Assembly: GCA_038532735.1 (NCBI GenBank)
Contig: JBCBAC010000002.1
Span: forward strand, 124,001 to 188,000
DNA from: JAHTBL01 sp038532735
GTDB lineage: Bacteria > Pseudomonadota > Alphaproteobacteria > Rhodobacterales > Rhodobacteraceae
Length of the DNA: 64,000 nt
Direction of reading: 5' to 3'
Shown: positions 25,164 to 33,059 of the stretch, piece by piece
How the letters are laid out: the number at the start of each line of letters is the position of its first letter
Numbering within the stretch: the stretch's first letter is position 1
Position numbers and translations under genes: made by a program
Notes under the pieces: model-generated
Databases searched by the model: none
Seen by the model: the letters and a program-made list of their open reading frames with translations, nothing else
Told to the model about the DNA's origin: nothing

Positions 25164-26822
25164 TCAGGACGGATCGCGCCAGCGGTTCACGATTGGATAG
25201 CGCCGGTCCAGCCAAAAAGCCCGATGCGACAGACGCGCGCCGGGAGCAGACTGAAAGCGCTTGTATTCCGAGATATAGATCAGGTGCTCAATCTTCTTGA
25301 CTGTCGCGCGGTCATATCCGGCCGCCACACAATCCGCGACCGAGCGTTCCTCATCAACCAGCATCGTCAGGATTCCGTCGAGGACGTCATAGGGGGGTAG
25401 GCTGTCCTCGTCCTTTTGATCCGGGCGCAGTTCGGCAGAGGGTGGCTTGTCGATCACACGTGGCGGGATCACCTCACCTTTCGGGGCCAGCATCCAGTCG
25501 CGATGATTGGCATTGCGCCAGCGGCATATCTCGAACACGCGCGTTTTATAGAGGTCCTTGATCGGGTTATAGCCGCCCGACATATCCCCATAGATCGTCG
25601 CATAGCCAACAGCCACTTCGGACTTGTTGCCTGTCGTCAAAAGCATCTCCCCAAACTTGTTGGACAGCGCCATCAGCAACAGCCCCCGCAAGCGCGACTG
25701 GATGTTTTCCTCTGCAATATCGGGTTCGGTTCCGGCGAAAAGCGGTGCCAAAGCCTCTGTCACCGCCGCCCGCGGGCCAGAGATCGGCAGAGTATCCAAC
25801 CGCGTGCCAAGCGCGGTCGCGACGGCCTCTGCATCGTGAAGGGAGCCTTCGGACGTATATTCCGACGGCAACATCACGCAGCGGACATTCTCGGGGCCAA
25901 GCGCATCGGCGGCAATCGTGGCGACTATGGCACTGTCGATTCCGCCCGAAAGCCCCAGCAGAACCTTCTTGAACCCGGTTTTCCGCATATAGTCGCGCAG
26001 CGTCTCGACCATCGTGCGGTAATCTTGTTCGTAGAAATCGGGATGGGGCGCAAACTCCTGCGGAAGGGCACGCCACCCAGCATCTGTCTCTTCAAAATCC
26101 ACCTGAACGATGGCTTCGTCGAACACAGGCAGTTGCACGGCCATTTCGCCGCCGGGGTTCAGCACGAAAGAGCCACCGTCAAACATCTGATCGTCCTGTC
26201 CGCCAACCATGTTCAGGTAAACCAGAGGCAAGCCCGTCTCGACCACCCGTGCGATCATCTGGTTCAGCCGGGTCTCATACTTGTTGCGATAATAGGGCGA
26301 GCCGTTCGGCACGGCGAGCACCTGCGCCCCGCTTTCCGCCATCGCTTCGCTGACATCCCCGTGCCAGGCGTCTTCGCAAATCGGCGAGCCGATGCGCAGA
26401 GGGCCGACAACGTAAGGCCCTGCGATATCGCCGGGTTCATACAAACGGACCTCGTCAAAAACCGTCTCGTTCGGCAATTCATGCTTGCAGATCAACGCTT
26501 TACGGGTACCGTTTTCATAAACGTAGTAAGCATTGTGCAGGGCAACGCCTTCGATGAACGGCCCGCCTATCGTCAGCGCTGGCCCATCCGCACAATTCGC
26601 GCCCAACGCATCCAGATGCGCCATTGCATCCAGCGTGAAGGCTGGCTTCATCACAAGGTCCTGCACCTGATAGCCCGTGATGAACATTTCGGGCAGCATA
26701 ACCATATCCGCGCCGGCAGCTTTGCCAGCCTCCCAAGCCGCTTTTGCTTTCGCGGCATTACCAGCAAGATCCCCCACGGTGGGATTTAACTGGGCCAGCG
26801 TCATGCGGAATTTCGCGCTCAT
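25164..26822 (-). CDS. nadE: NAD+ synthase, glutamine-hydrolysing
   Basis: A 552-residue two-domain enzyme making NAD from deamido-NAD, ATP and glutamine, the last step of NAD synthesis. Residues 1-260 are a nitrilase-fold glutaminase (MLPEMFITGYQ with the catalytic Glu, LICKHELPN with Lys, and GSPICEDAWHG with the nucleophilic Cys). The C-terminal synthetase domain begins with the P-loop SGGIDSA near residue 300. This is the long glutamine-dependent form rather than the ammonia-only short form. AAGGA lies 8 nt before the ATG. Divergent from the MORN-repeat gene; works in the same pathway as nadD at 12662. Confidence 0.94.
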   Translation of the reverse strand: MSAKFRMTLAQLNPTVGDLAGNAAKAKAAWEAGKAAGADMVMLPEMFITGYQVQDLVMKPAFTLDAMAHLDALGANCADGPALTIGGPFIEGVALHNAYYVYENGTRKALICKHELPNETVFDEVRLYEPGDIAGPYVVGPLRIGSPICEDAWHGDVSEAMAESGAQVLAVPNGSPYYRNKYETRLNQMIARVVETGLPLVYLNMVGGQDDQMFDGGSFVLNPGGEMAVQLPVFDEAIVQVDFEETDAGWRALPQEFAPHPDFYEQDYRTMVETLRDYMRKTGFKKVLLGLSGGIDSAIVATIAADALGPENVRCVMLPSEYTSEGSLHDAEAVATALGTRLDTLPISGPRAAVTEALAPLFAGTEPDIAEENIQSRLRGLLLMALSNKFGEMLLTTGNKSEVAVGYATIYGDMSGGYNPIKDLYKTRVFEICRWRNANHRDWMLAPKGEVIPPRVIDKPPSAELRPDQKDEDSLPPYDVLDGILTMLVDEERSVADCVAAGYDRATVKKIEHLIYISEYKRFQSAPGARLSHRAFWLDRRYPIVNRWRDPS

Positions 26823-26979
26823 CAGGGTCGTCCTTACTCTGTCCCCACGGGACTTAGCAGATTGCCGCGCAAGGTGAAGGCCCTGCGGCGGAATAGGCCA
26901 AGGCAGCGTGGAAAGCCGTTGCGGGCAACCGGGGCCTCAATTAGCGTTGCAATCAAGGAACCTCGAAGGATCAACCGCC

Positions 26980-28365
26980 ATGCGCCGCATCGCACTTGCC
27001 ACTGTCACCAGCCTTGTTTTTGCCCTGCCCGCCGCTGCGCAGCAGGTCGAGACGAAGCAATACGAGGATGGCGGCGTCTATGTCGGCACTTTCAAGAACG
27101 GCAAGCAAGATGGGCAAGGCAGCTACACGCTGCCCAACGGCTATGTCTACGAGGGCGAATGGGTCGATGGGGAGATAAAGGGCCAAGGCCAGGCCACATA
27201 CCCCAACGGCGCCGTTTATGTGGGCAGTTTCGCACGCGGCAAGCCCGAGGGGCTCGGCACGATTACGTATGTCGACGGCTCGACCTATGAAGGCGAGTGG
27301 GTCGATGGGGAGCGTACGGGCACCGGCGTGGCTACATACGCGAACGAGATGCGCTATGAAGGCAGCTTTCGCAACGCATTACATCACGGGGTTGGCACGC
27401 TCACAGGTCCCAATGGCTATGTTTACGAAGGCAATTGGGTCAACGGCGTCAAGGAAGGCCAAGGCACGATCACTTACCCCGATGGGGCACGCTACGAAGG
27501 AATGATGGCGGCCGGACAAAGGTCAGGCGCCGGTATCCTGACCATGCCCGACGGGCTGCGCTACGAGGGCACTTGGAAGGCTGGCCAGATCGACGGTACC
27601 GGCGTTTTGACCCAAGCCAATGGCGACGTCTACGAGGGTGAGTTCAAAGCCGGGAAACGTGACGGGCAAGGCAAGGTCACCTATGCGAATGGCGATGTTT
27701 ATGAAGGTGCGTTCCTCAACGATCAGCGCCATGGCCAGGGCAGCTTTACTGGCGCGGATGGCTACCTCTATCAAGGTGGCTGGCAGAACGGCATGATCCA
27801 CGGCACAGGGGAAGTCACCTACCCCGATGGCTCCGTCTACACAGGTCAATTCGTCGAGGACCTCGCCGAAGGTCAGGGCAAGATCGTCTACCCCGATGGC
27901 AACACGTATGAAGGCACGTGGGTCGCTGGTGTCATCGAAGGCCAAGGCATCGCCACCTATACCAGCGGGCTGACCTACGAAGGTGGCTTCAAGAACGCCA
28001 AAAACCACGGCCAAGGCACGATGCGTTACCCGGATGGCTACGTCTACGAAGGCAATTGGGTGGATGGCAAACGTCAGGGCGCGGGCAAGGCGACCTATGC
28101 CGACGGCTCTGTCTACGAGGGCAATTTCGAGGATGGCCAGCGCCACGGAACCGGCAAGATCACAATGGCCAACGGTTTTGTCTACGAAGGCGAGTGGCGG
28201 CAGGGCGAGATCAGCGGACGCGGCGTCGCCACCTATGCAAGCGGCGATGTCTACGAGGGCATGTTCGTGCAAGGCAAACGTCAGGGTGAAGGCACCATGC
28301 GCTACGCCAGCGGCGAAGAACGCTCTGGCGAATGGGAAAACGGCGCTCTGACCTCTAGCAACTGA
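26980..28365 (+). CDS. Secreted MORN-repeat protein (about 19 repeats)
   Basis: A 461-residue protein with a signal peptide (MRRIALATVTSLVFALPAAAQQ) followed by 18-19 consecutive MORN repeats of 23 residues, of the form YEGxWxxGxxxGxGxxTYxxG, filling the whole mature chain. MORN repeats form an elongated beta-hairpin solenoid. In eukaryotes they bind phospholipids or scaffold proteins; in bacteria the role is mostly unknown. The aromatic residue after YEG alternates Phe and Trp almost without fail along the array, which suggests growth by duplication of repeat pairs. AAGGA lies about 13 nt upstream. Periplasmic or outer-membrane location is inferred. Confidence 0.85.
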   Translation: MRRIALATVTSLVFALPAAAQQVETKQYEDGGVYVGTFKNGKQDGQGSYTLPNGYVYEGEWVDGEIKGQGQATYPNGAVYVGSFARGKPEGLGTITYVDGSTYEGEWVDGERTGTGVATYANEMRYEGSFRNALHHGVGTLTGPNGYVYEGNWVNGVKEGQGTITYPDGARYEGMMAAGQRSGAGILTMPDGLRYEGTWKAGQIDGTGVLTQANGDVYEGEFKAGKRDGQGKVTYANGDVYEGAFLNDQRHGQGSFTGADGYLYQGGWQNGMIHGTGEVTYPDGSVYTGQFVEDLAEGQGKIVYPDGNTYEGTWVAGVIEGQGIATYTSGLTYEGGFKNAKNHGQGTMRYPDGYVYEGNWVDGKRQGAGKATYADGSVYEGNFEDGQRHGTGKITMANGFVYEGEWRQGEISGRGVATYASGDVYEGMFVQGKRQGEGTMRYASGEERSGEWENGALTSSN

Positions 28366-28428
28366 GACCGCTTTACCATTCCCTCGATCCCCGGCACAGT
28401 TACCCCAACCACTGGGGAGTGAGGGCAC

Positions 28429-29877
28429 ATGAGCCGCATCTGGTTTGACACAGACAGAATTTGTATCGGCGGCGCGTGGCGCAAACCCGCGCAGGGCGAT
28501 GTTCTTCCGATAAACGATCCCTCGACCGGCGAAACCTTCGGCCAGATTGCCAGAGGCAGCGCCGATGATATCGACAGCGCGGTTTCAGCAGCACAAAATG
28601 CGCTTAAAGGCGATTGGTGTCGGATGACCGCCACGCAGCGGGGGCGCGTTCTGACAAAGATCGGGCAGCTTGTTTTGGAACGCGCAGATGATCTGGCTTG
28701 GATGGAAGCGCGCGACGTGGGCAAACCCCTGACGCAGGCCCATAACGATGTTATCGCGCTTGCCCGCTATATGGAGTTCTATGGCAGCGCGGCTGACAAG
28801 CTCCACGGCACGACGATCCCCTATCTCGACGGCTACACGGTCTACACGTTGCGCGAGCCGCATGGTGTCACCGGCCACATCGTTCCTTGGAATTACCCGA
28901 TGCAGATCATTGGACGATCCGTAGGTGCCGCACTTGCCATGGGCAACGCATGCGTTCTGAAACCAGCGGAAGAGGCCAGCCTAACGGCCCTGGCTTTCAC
29001 CCATCTTGCCTATGACGCAGGTCTGCCTGAAGGCGCGCTCAGCACCGTAACCGGTCTGGGAACAGAGGCTGGCGCCGCCCTTTCCAGCCATCCCGGTATC
29101 GACCATGTGTCCTTCACGGGCTCCGTGCCAGTGGGCGCATTGGTCCAGCAAGCCGCCGGCCAGAACGTCGTCCCAGTCACGCTGGAGCTGGGCGGCAAAT
29201 CCCCCCAACTCGTCTTTGAGGATGCTGATTTAGAGGCCGCGACACCCTTCCTCGTCAATGCCGCGATCCAGAACGCGGGCCAGACCTGCTCTGCCTCGTC
29301 CCGCATTCTCGTCCACCGCTCCAAACTTGACGAAGTCACGACCCGCATGGCCGCGCGCTATAATGCCCTCCAAGTTGGCCCCGCACTGGATGATCTACAT
29401 GTCGGCCCCCTCGTCTCCGCCCGCCAAAAAGAGATTGTCGATGGGTTTCTGAACAAAGGGCGCGATCTTGAAACCGCAGCCCAAGGCCAGATCATCGCTG
29501 ATGCACCCGCGGGCGGCAGCTACGTCGCGCCCACGCTTTTCACCGATGTCTCGCCCGATCACACTCTTGCCCAGGACGAGATTTTCGGCCCCGTTCAGGT
29601 CATCATTCCCTTTGACGACGACGACGAAGCCATAGCAATTGCAAACGGTACGGATTACGGGCTTGTTGCGAGCATCTGGAGCCGCGACGGCGCGCGGCAA
29701 ATGCGGCTCGCCAAGCGGATCAAGGCAGGGCAGGTTTTCATCAACAATTACGGCGCAGGCGGCGGCGTGGAGCTGCCCTTCGGAGGGGTCGGAAAATCCG
29801 GTCATGGCCGCGAAAAGGGGTTCGAGGCGCTCTATGGCTTTTCCCAACTCAAGACCGTTGCCGCCCATCACGGATAG
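28429..29877 (+). CDS. NAD(P)-dependent aldehyde dehydrogenase
   Basis: A 482-residue ALDH-superfamily enzyme oxidising an aldehyde to the acid. The catalytic residues are visible: Asn155 (in VPWNYP), Glu253 (in LELGGKSP) and nucleophile Cys287 (in NAGQTCSASS). The C-terminal oligomerisation segment ends PFGGVGKSGHGREKGFEAL. It is followed 9 nt later by a short-chain dehydrogenase gene, so the two probably degrade the same alcohol/aldehyde or sugar-derived compound in succession. The substrate cannot be assigned: the sequence resembles betaine-, vanillin- or gamma-glutamyl-type ALDHs only in general features. Confidence 0.9.
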   Translation: MSRIWFDTDRICIGGAWRKPAQGDVLPINDPSTGETFGQIARGSADDIDSAVSAAQNALKGDWCRMTATQRGRVLTKIGQLVLERADDLAWMEARDVGKPLTQAHNDVIALARYMEFYGSAADKLHGTTIPYLDGYTVYTLREPHGVTGHIVPWNYPMQIIGRSVGAALAMGNACVLKPAEEASLTALAFTHLAYDAGLPEGALSTVTGLGTEAGAALSSHPGIDHVSFTGSVPVGALVQQAAGQNVVPVTLELGGKSPQLVFEDADLEAATPFLVNAAIQNAGQTCSASSRILVHRSKLDEVTTRMAARYNALQVGPALDDLHVGPLVSARQKEIVDGFLNKGRDLETAAQGQIIADAPAGGSYVAPTLFTDVSPDHTLAQDEIFGPVQVIIPFDDDDEAIAIANGTDYGLVASIWSRDGARQMRLAKRIKAGQVFINNYGAGGGVELPFGGVGKSGHGREKGFEALYGFSQLKTVAAHHG

Positions 29878-29886
29878 GACAAAACC

Positions 29887-30627
29887 ATGAGATTGCAGGG
29901 AAAAACAGCGATTGTGACAGGGGCTGCTTCAGGCTTCGGCGCAGGCATCGCGCGGAAATTTGCGACCGAGGGCGCGCGCGTTGTCGTGGCCGATCTGAAC
30001 ATGGACGCAGCACGGCACATCGCCGATCAAATCGATGGCACAGCCTGCCATGTCGACGTGTCTAATGACGCATCGGTCGAGGCGATGACCCAGACAACAC
30101 TCGATCAGCTGGGCCATATCGACGTGTTGGTGAACAACGCAGGCGTCACCCATCTTCCGGGCCCGATGGAAGACATCACGGTCGAGGATTTTGACCGCGT
30201 TCTTGCCGTGAACGCCAAGTCCGTCTTCCTGACCGCCCGCCATATCGTCCCGCTTATGAAAGCGCGCAAAAGTGGGGCGATCTTGAATGTCGCCTCGACC
30301 GCCGGCGTCTCACCAAGGGCGCATCTGAACTGGTACAATGCTTCCAAGGGCTGGATGATCACCGCCACAAAGACCATGGCGATTGAGCTTGCCCCATCCG
30401 GCATCCGCGTCAACGCACTCAACCCCGTTGCGGGCGACACGCCTTTGCTGAAGTCTTTTCTCGGTGACGACACACCGGAACGCCGCGCGCAGTTCCTGTC
30501 CACTATCCCAATCGGGCGCTTTTCCACGCCCGAGGATATGGGCAACGCCGCCGCGTTCCTTTGTTCCGACGAGGCCAGTATGATCACGGGCGTTGCCATG
30601 GAAGTCGACGGCGGGCGCTGCATCTAG
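29887..30627 (+). CDS. Short-chain dehydrogenase/reductase (SDR), classical type
   Basis: A 246-residue oxidoreductase. The cofactor motif TGAASGFG is at residues 11-18, NNAG at 83-86, and the catalytic triad is Ser137, Tyr150 and Lys154 (YNASK). Asp36 after the second strand (VVVADLN) favours NAD(H) over NADP(H). The C-terminus ends GVAMEVDGGRCI, as in 3-oxoacyl-reductase-like SDRs. Placed directly after the aldehyde dehydrogenase, so a coupled alcohol-aldehyde-acid oxidation is likely. Ends 6 nt before the end of the convergent cryptochrome gene. Substrate unknown. Confidence 0.9.
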   Translation: MRLQGKTAIVTGAASGFGAGIARKFATEGARVVVADLNMDAARHIADQIDGTACHVDVSNDASVEAMTQTTLDQLGHIDVLVNNAGVTHLPGPMEDITVEDFDRVLAVNAKSVFLTARHIVPLMKARKSGAILNVASTAGVSPRAHLNWYNASKGWMITATKTMAIELAPSGIRVNALNPVAGDTPLLKSFLGDDTPERRAQFLSTIPIGRFSTPEDMGNAAAFLCSDEASMITGVAMEVDGGRCI

Positions 30628-30633
30628 TTCGCG

Positions 30634-32157
30634 CTAGACGACCTCTTTGCCCAGCTTATCAAGAAACGCATCCGCCTCCGCCAAAACTGTCTCGCGGCGG
30701 TCTTCGTCCATGCGATCAAAGACGCGGTACATTTGTGCCATGCGCGGGTTGTTATCAAAACGCTCCCGATGCCGGATCAGGAAATGCCAATAGAGCAGAT
30801 TGAACGGGCAGGCCCCCTCTCCGGTTTTCTTACTGACGCTATAGTCGCAACTTTTGCAGTAATCCGACATCTTGTTGATGTAGCTGCCGCTCGAGACGTA
30901 GGGCTTTGATGCGATGATCCCGCCATCTGCAAATTGGCTCATGCCCACCACGTTAGGCGCTTCGACCCACTCATAGGCATCCGCATAGACAGCGAGATAC
31001 CACTCGTGCACCTCATTCGGATTGATGCCCGAAAGAAGCGCGAAATTGCCCGTCACCATCAAACGCTGGATATGGTGGGCATAGGCCTCTTCCTTGGTTT
31101 GCGCGACTGCCTTGGAAATGCAGTTCATCTTGGTTTCCGCACCCCAGTAGAAGTCCGGCAGCCCCCTCTGATGGTTCAGGCCGTTGCGGCGCGGATAGTC
31201 AGGACCTTCCAGAAAGTAGATACCGCGCACATATTCGCGCCAGCCGATGATCTGACGGATAAACCCCTCGACCGCATTGATCGGGGCCGTGTCATCTTCA
31301 TACGCCTTGGCCGCCGCTTCGCAGACCTCCAGAGGGCTCAGAAGACCCGCGTTCATGTAGAAAGAGACCAGCCCGTGATACAGAAAGCGATTGTCGTTCA
31401 TCATCGCGTCCTGAAAATCGCCAAATTTCGCCAGCCCGTGTTCGATGAAATGGGCAAGCTGCTCAAGCGCCTGATCCCGGTCCGTCGCGAACCAAAACGG
31501 CCTTAAATCGCCAAACGAATTGTCGAACCGCGCCTCGACCAGCTCAAGAACTTCTTCCACGACCTCGTCCGGCTCGAACCGCAAAGGTCCGTCAAAGGTG
31601 ACTTCGTCTGGCGCAGGCTTGCGGTTGTCATGGTCAAAGTTCCATTTCTCGCCGACAGGCTTGTCGCCCTCCATCAGCAAGCCGGTTTTGCGCCGCATAT
31701 CGCGGTAAAAATACTCCATCCGGAGCGCCTTGCGGCCGTCGGCCCAATCCTCAAACTCTTTATGAGACGCGATAAAAAGATCGTTTTGAAACTGATGCAC
31801 CGGGATCGGCAGATCTTCGAGGAGGGAGATCAGACGCCACTCCCCCGGCTCTGTCGCGATCACCTCATCAGCGCCATGCTCCTCGGCGCGGCGCAGAAGC
31901 TCCCCGCCGATAGAGCCCGAGTTTTCGCTGTCGTCCAGCTTGGTATAGGCAACCTTCCACCCATCCTCCTCTAAAGCCTTCGCGAACTTGCGCATCGCAG
32001 CGAAAAGAAAGGCGATCTTCTTTGGATGATGCTGCACGTATGTCGCCTCATCGCCAACCTCGGCCATGACAATGACGTCTTTGTCCTTATCCCCCTCACG
32101 CAAGGACGCGATGTCTTTCGAAAGCTGGTCCCCCAGCACAAGCAATAATTTGGTCAC
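30634..32157 (-). CDS. cryB: FeS bacterial cryptochrome/photolyase (CryB/PhrB family)
   Basis: A 507-residue flavoprotein of the FeS-BCP group of cryptochromes and (6-4) photolyases, which bind FAD, a lumazine-type antenna and a [4Fe-4S] cluster. The N-terminal Rossmann domain starts MTKLLLVLGDQLS. Four cysteines, C346, C434, C437 and C450 (the last three in YCKSCDYS...GACPF), have the 88-3-13 spacing expected for the cluster ligands. The start is a GTG whose first bases overlap the TGA of the upstream SDR gene, with AAGAGG as ribosome-binding site. In Rhodobacter, CryB affects photosynthesis gene expression; DNA repair is an alternative or additional role. Confidence 0.93.
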   Translation of the reverse strand: MTKLLLVLGDQLSKDIASLREGDKDKDVIVMAEVGDEATYVQHHPKKIAFLFAAMRKFAKALEEDGWKVAYTKLDDSENSGSIGGELLRRAEEHGADEVIATEPGEWRLISLLEDLPIPVHQFQNDLFIASHKEFEDWADGRKALRMEYFYRDMRRKTGLLMEGDKPVGEKWNFDHDNRKPAPDEVTFDGPLRFEPDEVVEEVLELVEARFDNSFGDLRPFWFATDRDQALEQLAHFIEHGLAKFGDFQDAMMNDNRFLYHGLVSFYMNAGLLSPLEVCEAAAKAYEDDTAPINAVEGFIRQIIGWREYVRGIYFLEGPDYPRRNGLNHQRGLPDFYWGAETKMNCISKAVAQTKEEAYAHHIQRLMVTGNFALLSGINPNEVHEWYLAVYADAYEWVEAPNVVGMSQFADGGIIASKPYVSSGSYINKMSDYCKSCDYSVSKKTGEGACPFNLLYWHFLIRHRERFDNNPRMAQMYRVFDRMDEDRRETVLAEADAFLDKLGKEVV

Positions 32158-32819
32158 CAAGGCACCTCTTTCCCGGCCCAGTCGAAGAACCCGCCAGTTT
32201 GCTCCGGACCAAGCGCTGCAATCACGTTCAACAAGTTTTCCGCCGCCTCGCCCGCTGGTACAGTCTTGTGACGGCCTGCATATTTCTCTGTGAATTTTGT
32301 GGCGACGGTGCCGGGATGTAGTGCAACAAGGATCGCGTCCTTGTGCGACCGGCCGACTTCGATTGCCGCCGAATGCACGACCTGGTTCACCGCAGCCTTC
32401 GCCGTTCGGTAGGAATACCATCCGCCCAACCCGTTATCCCCAATGGAGCCAACCCGTGCCGACAAAACCGCCACGACAGCGCGCCCATTTCGGGGTAGCA
32501 ACCGCAGCGCGTATTTCAGAACCATTGCAGGACCAACCGTGTTCAGTTTGAACTGCGCCAGCATCGCATCCGGCTCCAGCGACTTGATGGTCTTCTCTGG
32601 CTCATGACCGTCGATTTCCAACGCACCTGTGGCCACAAAAATCAGATCAAAACTGCCCTGTAAGGCACCTAGCGCAGCAGCGACCGACGTCTCCGACGTC
32701 ACATCCAGCCCATCGCCCGACCGCGAGAGGCCCACGACCGTGACCCCTTTCGCCTCTAAGGCCGATTTGACAGCACCGCCAATGCCGCCGCTGTCTCCGA
32801 TAATCAATGCGCGTTCCAT
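32154..32819 (-). CDS. Short-chain dehydrogenase (C-factor-like), upstream of cryB
   Basis: A 221-residue SDR. The N-terminal nucleotide-binding motif is GDSGGIGG (residues 8-15), rather than the usual TGxxxGxG, and the active site retains Ser and YRTAK. The C-terminus is short and ends FFDWAGKEVPW, a pattern of C-factor-type SDRs. Its stop overlaps the GTG start of the cryptochrome gene by 4 nt, so the two proteins are translationally coupled and may act together. The start at 32819 was chosen because it places the glycine motif at the normal distance; an upstream extension has no SDR character. Substrate unknown. Confidence 0.85.
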   Translation of the reverse strand: MERALIIGDSGGIGGAVKSALEAKGVTVVGLSRSGDGLDVTSETSVAAALGALQGSFDLIFVATGALEIDGHEPEKTIKSLEPDAMLAQFKLNTVGPAMVLKYALRLLPRNGRAVVAVLSARVGSIGDNGLGGWYSYRTAKAAVNQVVHSAAIEVGRSHKDAILVALHPGTVATKFTEKYAGRHKTVPAGEAAENLLNVIAALGPEQTGGFFDWAGKEVPW

Positions 32820-32890
32820 GGCCGTGTCACATAAGAGGCCGCCCCGCCCCGTCAAATCGACAAAGCACTTTTCATTCACCAAAGCTGCGG

Positions 32891-33027
32891 TATAACAGGG
32901 CGTATGATGACCAACGGCCATATCCAATTTGCAAGCAGCCCCGCGCTGCGCGCTGGCCTATTGCTTCTCCTTAGCCGCCTCTGAGCGTGCCTGTTGGCGC
33001 GACCGCTCAGGGGGGATTTCGCGCCAA
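32891..33027 (+). promoter_or_regulatory. Leucine attenuator region of leuA
   Basis: A TATAAC box (32891-32896) places the transcript start at or next to the leader ATG (32904). After the leader peptide two stems compete. Stem A pairs 32978-32987 with 33004-33013: 10 bp including one G-U, and its left arm covers the leader stop codon. Stem B pairs 32994-33002 with 33019-33027, a perfect 9 bp. Each stem's arm lies in the other's loop, so they exclude each other unless a pseudoknot forms. This is the architecture of ribosome-mediated attenuation responding to charged tRNA-Leu. A U-run after stem B is missing, so the termination mechanism is unresolved. Confidence 0.6.
32904..32984 (+). CDS. leuL: leuA leader peptide with five consecutive Leu codons
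   Basis: A 26-residue open reading frame beginning ATG ATG and ending in the stretch GLLLLLSRL before TGA. Residues 19-23 are five successive leucines using four different codon families (CTA TTG CTT CTC CTT), mostly codons that are uncommon in this GC-rich genome, so it is sensitive to leucyl-tRNA supply. It stands 75 bp upstream of leuA, the first committed step of leucine synthesis. With the TATAAC box seven bases before it, translation may be leaderless, as described for the trpL leader of Sinorhizobium. The gene is too short for routine annotation. Confidence 0.7.
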   Translation: MMTNGHIQFASSPALRAGLLLLLSRL

Positions 33028-33059
33028 ACGCTAAGGAAACAAAACTCAAGAGACCCGAT

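Noticed and set aside
26823..26979. Possible riboswitch or small RNA between nadE and the MORN gene
   Set aside because: No known riboswitch core or convincing stem series could be recognised.
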